Shown here piece after piece: positions 1 through 8,100 of a stretch of DNA of 32,462 nucleotides. Made by a program: the position numbers and the translations under genes. Within the stretch, counting starts at the first letter, position 1, and each line of letters starts with the position of its first letter. The notes beneath the pieces were generated by a model, which saw nothing but the letters and a program-made list of their open reading frames with translations, did not search any database and had not been told where the DNA came from. Where the stretch lies: positions 1 to 32,462 of the forward strand of contig CANBUA010000011.1 of the NCBI GenBank assembly GCA_947372535.1, written 5' to 3'. The stretch is from Burkholderiales bacterium. Lineage in GTDB: Bacteria > Pseudomonadota > Gammaproteobacteria > Burkholderiales > Burkholderiaceae.

Positions 1-1890
1 GGCACCATGCTCAAGGGCTCGACCCATCTGGCGGGCCAAGACACGCCACCGCCCACGCCAAGCCAACGACCCGGCCAGGAAAAGCGCAACCTGCTGGCCT
101 GGCGAATGCCCTTGGCCGATCCTGACCATTGGCTGAATCGGCACACCACCTGGGCTCACCGGCTGTTTTCAAGCGTGGGCCTGTTGGTGTGGTCGTGCCT
201 GATGGTCGCGCTGGTCGTCGGCCTGGCCCTGCACTTGAAGGCACTGAACAACCACGCCAGCCAGTGGATGCACACGCCGCGCTACCTGCTGTTGTCCCTG
301 CTGGTCTACCCCTGCATCAAGGCGCTGCACGAGATGGGGCACGCCTTGGCCGTCAAACGTTGGGGGGGTGCCGTGCACGAGGTCGGGCTGACCTGGATGA
401 TGTTGATGCCCGTGCCTTATGTCAACGCTTCGGCCTCGCACGCATTTCCGCAAGCGTGGCAGCGCGCCGTGGTCAGCGCGGCGGGCATCCAGTGCGAGCT
501 AGCATTGGCCGCGGTGGGGTTGTGGGTCTGGCAGGGGAGCGAGCCGGGGCTGGTCAAGGACCTGGGCTTCATCGTCTGGTTCATTGGCTGCGCCTCCACC
601 TTGCTGTTCAACGCCAACCCGCTGCAAAGGCTGGACGGGTATCACCTGATGACCGAGGCCTTGCACCTGCCCAACCTGGCCATGCGCAGCCGCCAGGCCT
701 GGCAGACCCGCTTGCATGGCTGGCTCAAGGGCGAAGCCGATCACACGAAGCGTCAGGACATGGCGCCCGAGGCCTCCGGTGAGCGGCCCTGGCTGCTGTG
801 CTACGCGCCACTGGCCTGGGCCTACCAATTGGCTTTATGGACGGGGCTGTGTTGGTGGGCCGGCAGCATCTCCAGTGTGCTGGGTGGGGGCTTGGCGGCC
901 ATCAGCGTCTGGACCTTGCTGCTCAAGCCTTTGGTCGATTTGCTCAAATGGGCCTGGCAGACCACGGTGAACGAATCGGGCGGGCCAGCAGGCACTGCCG
1001 GCCTGACCGCCCTCAAACGCACTGCCCTGGCCGTGGCCGTGATCCTGATCGCCCTGCTGCTGCCCTGGCCGGACCGCACGGTGGTACAAGGCGTCATCTG
1101 GGCGCCCGAGGAAGCCTTGATCCGCAGCGAAGTCGAGGGGTTGGTGGCCACGGTTCATGTGGCAGACGGACAATCCGTTCAGGCCGGTGATCTGCTTTTG
1201 AGCTTGCACAACCCGCAACTGTCGGCCCAACGCGAACATTTGGCCGCGCAGCTGAGCCAGGCCGAACAGGGGCAATACGGCCACCTGGGTGTGGACAGCG
1301 CCAAGGCTGGCCAGGCCAGCGAAGAAGCCGGGCGGCTGACGGCCCAACTGGCGCGTGTCGACGAACAGATCGGCCAATTGCAGATCAAGGCGCGGCGCGC
1401 TGGCCGCTTGGTCTGGCCCGAGGGCGATGACTTGCAAGGGCGCTACGCGCGGCGGGGGCAGCTGCTGGGTCAGATCCTCGACAGCGCGCCACCCATGGTG
1501 AAACTGGCCGTGGCACAAAGTGATGTGTCGGCCTTGCGTGAACAAACTCGCGCGGTCTCGGTGCGGCTGCGTGCGCCTGACCTCCACCCTGTCGATGCGG
1601 CCTTGCTGCGCGATGCCGTGGGCGCCACGCAGCAGTTGCCCAGCCCGGCGCTGAGCCAGGCCCTGGGCGGCGACATCCTCACCGACCCGCAGGATGAGCA
1701 ACACCTCAAGGCCTTGCGCCCGGTCGTGCTGATGGAGGTGCAACTCGGCAAAAGCTGGTCGAGCGAGCATGCGGCGCGGCTGGGCGAACGGGCCTGGGTG
1801 CGCTTGGACCACGGTTGGTCGCCGCCCATCTGGCAGTTTTTACGCTGGGTGCGGCATCGCGCTTTGCTCGATTTCAACCCCGCGCGTTGA
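1..1890 (+). CDS. M50-family membrane metalloprotease fused to a HlyD-like domain (5' end probably outside window)
   Basis: This is a multi-pass inner-membrane protein. Counting from the ATG at base 7, the zinc motif HEMGH is at residues 108-112, inside a hydrophobic segment (about 93-117). A second metal-ligand candidate is D210 in NPLQRLDGYH, matching the site-2-protease pattern of HEXXH plus a later Asp motif. Hydrophobic segments lie at about 53-77, 150-173, 186-205, 268-313 and 338-354. A barrel-sandwich/lipoyl-like segment follows (about 358-420, with APEEALIRSEVEGLV), then a helical stretch (to about 470) and a C-terminal beta region, as in HlyD adaptors. The frame is open to base 1 and the text before the first membrane segment is short, so the true start is probably upstream; relatives often carry a small N-terminal PqqD-like domain there. 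The stop is one base before the SecA-like gene. The likely role is intramembrane cleavage coupled to export of the downstream giant protein; the substrate is inferred. Confidence 0.85.
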   Translation, partial: GTMLKGSTHLAGQDTPPPTPSQRPGQEKRNLLAWRMPLADPDHWLNRHTTWAHRLFSSVGLLVWSCLMVALVVGLALHLKALNNHASQWMHTPRYLLLSLLVYPCIKALHEMGHALAVKRWGGAVHEVGLTWMMLMPVPYVNASASHAFPQAWQRAVVSAAGIQCELALAAVGLWVWQGSEPGLVKDLGFIVWFIGCASTLLFNANPLQRLDGYHLMTEALHLPNLAMRSRQAWQTRLHGWLKGEADHTKRQDMAPEASGERPWLLCYAPLAWAYQLALWTGLCWWAGSISSVLGGGLAAISVWTLLLKPLVDLLKWAWQTTVNESGGPAGTAGLTALKRTALAVAVILIALLLPWPDRTVVQGVIWAPEEALIRSEVEGLVATVHVADGQSVQAGDLLLSLHNPQLSAQREHLAAQLSQAEQGQYGHLGVDSAKAGQASEEAGRLTAQLARVDEQIGQLQIKARRAGRLVWPEGDDLQGRYARRGQLLGQILDSAPPMVKLAVAQSDVSALREQTRAVSVRLRAPDLHPVDAALLRDAVGATQQLPSPALSQALGGDILTDPQDEQHLKALRPVVLMEVQLGKSWSSEHAARLGERAWVRLDHGWSPPIWQFLRWVRHRALLDFNPAR

Positions 1891-1891
1891 C

Positions 1892-3907
1892 ATGAGCCGG
1901 CCAACGAATGCCCTGCCCCGCCCTGGCCCGCGCTGGGGCGCCTATCCGCAGCAAACGGCCAGCCAAGGCACGGGTGAGGCCGCGCCTCGGCCCAGCCTCG
2001 TCTGGTCGCAACATCCCAGTTGGCGCCTGCGCACCGTGGGACGCTTGGCTCCGAACATGAGCGCGTCATGGGTGATGCGTGCCAGCCAAACATGGCTGGA
2101 CCATCTGCACCATGCCATCAATGATCTGAAAAACGTCCCTCCTGAGCAATGGCTCGAGCGCTTGACCCATGCCCGCCAGATGCTGCGCCGTCACGGTTGG
2201 GCTGCTCAGGCACTGGCCCCTGCCCTGGCCTGCGTGAGCCAAGCCATCGAGCACACCACAGGGCGCCGCCTGAGCGATCAGCAACTGCTGGCGGCCACGA
2301 TGCTGCTCGATCAACGATTGGTCGAGCTGCCAACGGGAGAGGGCAAATCCCTGGCCATGGCCGCTGCTGCCTCGGTCGCCGCCATGGCGGGCGTGCCGGT
2401 GCACGTGATCACCGCCAACGACTACTTGGCCGAGCGCGATTGCGCCGGCTTGAATCCGCTCTGGCAGCACTTGGGCCTGAGCGTGGGCCATGTGCAGACC
2501 AGCACTGAACCGGACGCCAGGCGGCAGGTCTACGCCCAGGACATCGTCTACACCACCGCCAAGGAGGTGGCCTTCGACCACCTGCGCGATCACCTGGGTG
2601 GCCTTCAAGCCCAGGCGCCTGTGCTGCGCGGTCTGTGCCTGGCTTTGGTCGACGAGGCCGACAGCATCCTCCTGGACGAAGCGGTCGTGCCCCTGATCAT
2701 TTCCAGCACGGAGCCGCTGACGCCGGCCGCACAAGGGCAGCGCCGCGCGCTGTGGTGGCAGGCCCTGAAACTGGCGCAAGCCCTGCACTGGGGCGAAGAT
2801 GCGAATGCCGCTGGCGGGCTGCGCGTACGCCTGAGCGCGGCTGGCTTGTCGCGGCTTCAAGCGCTGACCGCTCATCTGGGGGGCCCTTGGCGCCGCCAGC
2901 GCCTCAAGCAAGACCTGGTAGAGCAGGCTTTGACGGCTTTGCACCTGCTGAATCTCGATCAGCACTATGTGGTGCGCGACAAAGGCATCGAACTGCTCGA
3001 CACCCTGACCGGCCGCCTGGCCGAGGGCCGTGTGTGGTCGCAAGGCCTTCAGACCCTGATCGAACTCAAGGAAGGCTGCCACGCCTCGGCGCCCACCCAG
3101 ACTTTGGCGCAAACCACCTTCCAGCGGTTTTTTCGGCGCTACTGGCATCTGGCCGGGCTCAGCGGCACGCTGGTGGAATCGCGCGATGAGTTCAAAGCCG
3201 TCTATGGGCTGTCCATCGTGACGCTGCCGCCGCGCCAGCCATCGCGCCGCCTGGATTTTGGCCTGCGTGTGTTCGACACGCCGGAACAACGATGGCAGGC
3301 AGCCGTCCAGGCCGTGACCATCCGGCACCATCTGGGCCAGCCCATCCTCATCGGCACGGACACGGTGGCCGATTCCGAGGCCCTGTCGGCCTGCCTGCAC
3401 GCTGCCTGTCTGCCCCATCAGGTGCTCAACGCCCGGCACGACCAGCGCGAGGCCGACATCGTCGCCCAAGCGGGCCGCCAGGGCGCCATCACGGTGTCCA
3501 CGCGCATGGCGGGACGCGGTACCGACATCGAACTCGACGAGCAGGCGATCCGGGTCGGCGGCCTGCACGTGATCTGCTGCCAAAACAACGAATCGGGCCG
3601 CATGGACCGTCAGCTGCTGGGCCGCGCGGCCAGGCAGGGGCAACCAGGGAGCACAGAAACGTGGATTTGTCACGGCATTTCCACCCGTCACACAGGCCCT
3701 GACGCGCCTATCCTGCTCCGATGCAATGCAATTGTCACTGGGTCATTCATGTGGCGCCAGCGGTTCTGTCAGGCACAGCTCAAACGCCTGACGCAAGGGC
3801 TGGCGACACGCCGACAGGCACTGGCCCGACGACATCTATTGGAAAGAGACCGGCAATGGGAACAACAGCATCACAGCGCGCAGCAACAGGGCTCCGGCAT
3901 GCCCTGA
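1892..3907 (+). CDS. SecA-like preprotein translocase ATPase, short paralogue
   Basis: The protein is 671 residues from the ATG at 1892, which lies one base after the previous stop; an in-frame ATG at 1769 would overlap that gene by 122 bases and is less likely. SecA motor motifs are clear: Walker A LPTGEGKS (K152), Walker B VDEADSILLDE (D254-D257), TRMAGRGTDIEL in the second motor half, and GRAARQGQPG (about 577-586) as the arginine-finger motif. Canonical SecA is about 850-900 residues. This protein has an unusual Pro/Gln-rich N-terminus and ends soon after motor domain 2, so most of the C-terminal scaffold is missing, as is the Cys/His zinc tail. It sits between the M50 protease and the adaptor and upstream of a giant surface protein, so it is probably an accessory SecA for that cargo. 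Activity is inferred from motifs and the partner is inferred from context. Confidence 0.88.
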   Translation: MSRPTNALPRPGPRWGAYPQQTASQGTGEAAPRPSLVWSQHPSWRLRTVGRLAPNMSASWVMRASQTWLDHLHHAINDLKNVPPEQWLERLTHARQMLRRHGWAAQALAPALACVSQAIEHTTGRRLSDQQLLAATMLLDQRLVELPTGEGKSLAMAAAASVAAMAGVPVHVITANDYLAERDCAGLNPLWQHLGLSVGHVQTSTEPDARRQVYAQDIVYTTAKEVAFDHLRDHLGGLQAQAPVLRGLCLALVDEADSILLDEAVVPLIISSTEPLTPAAQGQRRALWWQALKLAQALHWGEDANAAGGLRVRLSAAGLSRLQALTAHLGGPWRRQRLKQDLVEQALTALHLLNLDQHYVVRDKGIELLDTLTGRLAEGRVWSQGLQTLIELKEGCHASAPTQTLAQTTFQRFFRRYWHLAGLSGTLVESRDEFKAVYGLSIVTLPPRQPSRRLDFGLRVFDTPEQRWQAAVQAVTIRHHLGQPILIGTDTVADSEALSACLHAACLPHQVLNARHDQREADIVAQAGRQGAITVSTRMAGRGTDIELDEQAIRVGGLHVICCQNNESGRMDRQLLGRAARQGQPGSTETWICHGISTRHTGPDAPILLRCNAIVTGSFMWRQRFCQAQLKRLTQGLATRRQALARRHLLERDRQWEQQHHSAQQQGSGMP

Positions 3908-5106
3908 GCGTGGCGCTGGTGGCCTGCTGGCCATTCACCGCTTCGAGTGCCGCGCCCAACAAGCCCGCCGGCTGCCTGATCGAGCCCGAACAGGTGGCCG
4001 ATGTGGGCTCACCCGTGACCGGCGTGATCGAATCGTTGCCGGTGGCTTTGGGCGATGCCGTCGTGGTCGGCCAACCCGTGGTCACCCTGCGCGCCGATGT
4101 GGAGCGGGCCAACGCCCAGGTCGCCCAATTGCGCTCACAGGTGGATGCCGATGCCAAGGCGGCCAAGGCCAATCTGGTGCTGGCTCAGCAGAAGGTCGCG
4201 CGAGCGCGCCAGTTGCTGGCTCAAAATTTTGTCTCCACCCAGGCGGTGGACCAGGCCGTGGCCGAGGCCGAAGTGGCCGACCAAAAATACAAACTGGCCC
4301 GCAGCCAGCAGCAAATCTACGTGCAGGAGCAAAACGTGGCCAAGGCCCAGCTCGGCCTGCGGACATTGCGCAGCCCCATCAGCGGCATCGTGGTCGAGCG
4401 CTACAACAACTTGGGCGAGCGCGTGGAAGATCGCCCGGTGATCCGCGTGGCCTCCATCAACCCGTTGCGGGTGTCGTTGATGATCCCGATCACGCAATAT
4501 GGCCAGATCAAGGTCGGCGATGCCATGACCATCCGGCCCGAGTTGCCAGGCATGCCACCCCTCAATGCCACGGTTCGCTATGTCGATCAGGTGGTCGATG
4601 CGGCCAGCAACACCTTCCGGGTGCGCCTGAGCCTGCCTAATCCAGACCACCGGCTGCCTGGCGGGCTGCGGTGCAAGGCCGACATCCAGACAGCCAGCGG
4701 ACAAGCGCCAGCTGCGGTGAAGCCGGCCATGGCACCCATGGCGGCACCCGTGAAATCCGTGCCAGTAACCACGACATGGCTCACGCCGGCCATGCAGCTC
4801 GCCAATCCTGTGCCCGTGCCCGTGGGCATGGCGACTCGTCATGCCAACACGGCACCGCCCATGGGCCTGGCGCTCAAGACCTCGTTCCAGCTCCAGACCT
4901 TGCCTGCACGCAAGACCAGCCACAGGCGGTCATCTCCGCGTACCAGATCGCATCAAGGCAGACAGTCGCCGAGTCTCTACACGATGTCATCGAGCTTGCG
5001 CGTCTCCTCAGCCGACCAAGCGAGGTCGGCCGCCACGCCCCTTGCCCAGGCCGCCAGCACGCCCATCTGGTTGACCGCCAGCATCTCGCTGAACGCCAGC
5101 CGCTGA
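3856..5106 (+). CDS. HlyD/RND-type periplasmic adaptor subunit
   Basis: This is a 416-residue membrane-fusion protein. A hydrophobic N-terminal segment (about 14-34, ending near ASSAAPNK) acts as anchor or signal. It is followed by the first lipoyl half (VGSPVTGVIESLPVALGDAV), an alpha-hairpin coiled coil (about 80-170), the second lipoyl half (LRSPISGIVVERYNNLGERV) and a beta-barrel (INPLRVSLMIP onward) to about residue 275. The start at 3856 follows a GGAAAGAGA ribosome site and overlaps the SecA-like gene by 52 bases. It would bridge inner-membrane export components to an outer-membrane channel; no TolC-like gene is in the window. The C-terminal 140 residues are Pro/Ala/Ser-rich and unlike the family. 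Around 4920-4985 the third-codon-position bases of this frame weaken while another frame reads more protein-like and ends at 5132, so a frameshift near the end is possible. Confidence 0.85.
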   Translation: MGTTASQRAATGLRHALSVALVACWPFTASSAAPNKPAGCLIEPEQVADVGSPVTGVIESLPVALGDAVVVGQPVVTLRADVERANAQVAQLRSQVDADAKAAKANLVLAQQKVARARQLLAQNFVSTQAVDQAVAEAEVADQKYKLARSQQQIYVQEQNVAKAQLGLRTLRSPISGIVVERYNNLGERVEDRPVIRVASINPLRVSLMIPITQYGQIKVGDAMTIRPELPGMPPLNATVRYVDQVVDAASNTFRVRLSLPNPDHRLPGGLRCKADIQTASGQAPAAVKPAMAPMAAPVKSVPVTTTWLTPAMQLANPVPVPVGMATRHANTAPPMGLALKTSFQLQTLPARKTSHRRSSPRTRSHQGRQSPSLYTMSSSLRVSSADQARSAATPLAQAASTPIWLTASISLNASR

Positions 5107-5128
5107 GAGCCGCCGGCCCAAGCCGCTC

Positions 5129-8100
5129 ATGATCCCGCCCAGCAACCTCCAGGCACAACGCCCCGTCATCGAGGCGCTAGAGCCCAAGTTGCTGTACTCG
5201 GCTGACATCGCCCCGGCCGCCTTTCTGCCCGACGCTGGGGCACAGGTGCGCCACCTTGATCAAATCGCCACCAGCACGCCGGTTCAACAGACCGCGTCGC
5301 ACACCGAAATTGTGTTCATCGACGCCTCGGTGCCTGACCTCCAGGTGCTGCTCGATGACATCGCCCGGCAACACGAACAGGGCCGCGACATCGTCGCGCA
5401 GGTGATCAAGCAGGACGAGGACGGCATCGCGCGCATCACGCAAGTGCTGGCACAACAACATGAGGTCACGGCCATCCACCTCATCGGGCATGGTGAATCG
5501 GGGCACATGCAGATGGGCGCGTCCCAGTTGGATGAGTCGGCGCTCTTGCAACACGCCCGCGAGATCGCCAGTTGGGGCCAAGCCTTGACCGCGCAAGGCG
5601 ACATCCTGCTCTACGGCTGCGACCTCGCCGCCGATGCCACAGGCCGAACTTTCGTGCACGACCTGGCCACGCTGACCGGCGCCGACATCGCCGCCAGCAA
5701 CGACCTCACCGGCAGCCTGCGCCTGGGGGCCGACTGGACACTGGAAGTCACCGACGGCGCCATCACCACGCAAGTCGCCCTGTCCGCTCAAGCTCAAGCA
5801 CAGTGGGATCACACCCTGGTGACGGCCACTACCAGCGGCAAAGGCACGGCCATCTTTGCCGACAGCAACCTCACCGCTGTCCAGCAGGCCGCCTGGGATG
5901 GCCAGGTGCTGGGCACGCACAGTAATACCGCCATCAACGCCAACTGGACCATCATCAGCTCGGCTGAGTCACCGTTCCGCGACGAGGCCGTCGTGATCGG
6001 CATCAGTGCCAGCGGCGATGTGCGGGCCGAGCGTTGGGACGGCACCCAATGGACGGCGGCCACCGCGAGCCCATTGGCCACCGGCCTCGCGCCTAACATC
6101 CAGGGCATCGCCGTCGGCTACGAGCACATCAGCGGCGATGCCATGATCGTCTGGAACAGCGGCAGCGCCTTGAAATACATGGTGTTCAACGGCACCACCT
6201 GGAGCGCCGTGCAGTCCATTCCCACTTCAGCCTATGGTGGCACCGCCAAGCCCGTGCGCATGCAGATGGCCGCTCAGCCTGGCGGCGACAGCATGGCTTT
6301 GGTGGTCACCGACGAAAACTACGTGGACCGCGCCCTGATCTGGAACGGCAGCAGTTGGGGCAATCCCGTGACCCTCGACACGGTGGGCTACACGGCCTTT
6401 GACCAGTTCACCACGGCGGTGACCTACGAGGCCTTGAGTGGCCGCGCCATGGTGGCCTACGGCAAGACTGGCGATGCCAATGTGCACTATCGACTGTTCG
6501 ACGGCAGCAGCTGGACGCTTGACGCCTCCACCGCCAGCTACAACGACGGGGGCTCGGCCTACTACATCACCCTGGCATCGGATCCGCACTCCAACCGCAT
6601 CGCCATGGGCCTCAACAGCTACAACTCGGCCAACAACAACGAGGTCACCACCGTCTCCTTTGCGGTATGGAGCGGGTCGAGTTGGGGCACACGGACCATG
6701 AGCCAGTTCGCCACGCCCAATTACGGCACGTCCTTGTCGGTAGGCTTTGAATCCAGGAGTGGTGACGTGCTGGCGACCTTCGGCAACGGCACGAATGCCA
6801 TACGCTACCAAACCTGGAACTCGTCCACGGGCTGGGCGGCGGCGCAGGCCGGGCCGAATGTGGGCGGCGCCCAAGGCAGCATTCGCGCCTATGCCGACCC
6901 AACGACCAACCACGTGATGGTCGCCGCCATGAGCAGCAACGGCAACCTGGTCTTCAGCGACTGGACCGGCACCGGCTGGGGCACCACGACCAACGCGGTC
7001 ACCAACACCGGCAGCACCGCCACACCGGCCTACACCTGGTTCTGGCAACACCCTGACACCAATGCCAACGACCTCTGGCTGGGCAATAGTCAGGACACCA
7101 CCACGTGGCCAGGTGTGGCCAACGTCAGCAACACCGAAGTACTGGCGCTCGGCGGCAACAACCTGCAACTGGGCGGCACCAGCCAGGGATCGTTCTCGCA
7201 CCTGTTCGACCTGGGCGCTTTCGGCACCGCCACGCTGGACGACATCGCCTGGATCTCGAAATCCGTGTCCCTGGGGCCTGGCATGACGCTGCAACGTGGC
7301 GACGTGTTGTTCACCGTCGGGGCCACCAGCACGCTCAGCAGCAACAACAGCGTAACGGTTGAGAAAAGTGACCTTGTATTGTTCAGACCCGATGTCGAAG
7401 GCCAGTACGACAAAGGCAACTTCACCGTGCTCATCCAGGGCCTAGGTGCGCCGATTCTGGGCACCGCAGCGGACGTGCGTGGCCTGGCCGTCGTCGAAGA
7501 AAATGGCATGGTCGGCGACGCCGCTGTTCAGGCAGGCGACATCCTTTACACCGCAGGCGCGGGGGCCGCCGGCCGGACCGTCTACCTGTACTCGACCGCC
7601 AGCGCGAGCCTGCTGGGCGGCTTGCTCGTCGGCGGCACCACCACGGCGTTGATCGACGGCTCGACCATCAACATCAACCAGGTGATCACCGGCCTGGAAG
7701 TGATGACCAAGTCCCTCACCGTCAAGAACATGACCTTGCCTGCCGGCAGCTTGTTGATGAGTTTCGAGCAGAACACCTCGGTGGCCGGACTGACGGGCGT
7801 GAACGGTCAAGACGTCGTCCTGCTTGACAACATCGTCACCGGCACGGCCAACTCGGCCACCGCCACCTTGCTGCTCGATGGCAGTGACCTCGGCATGAAC
7901 GGCGGCGCCATCGACACCCTGGCGCTGCACCGGGCGTCCCCACCCACCATCAGCAGCCCGGCGAACATCGCCATCACTGAAAATGCCACCGGGGTGACCA
8001 CCGTGGTGGCCACGGACGCCAGTCCAGCCGCCATCATCACCTACCGGATCGCCGGTGGGGCGGATGCCAGTCTGTTCTCGATCAACGCACAAACCGGCGA

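Noticed and set aside
1769..1891. In-frame upstream ATG extending the SecA-like protein by 41 residues
   Set aside because: It would overlap the M50 gene by 122 bases. The ATG at 1892 sits one base after that gene's stop, in keeping with the tight spacing of the operon.
2066..3691. Long open frame (541 codons) on the minus strand
   Set aside because: It is a shadow of the SecA-like gene. The plus-strand product carries complete SecA motifs.
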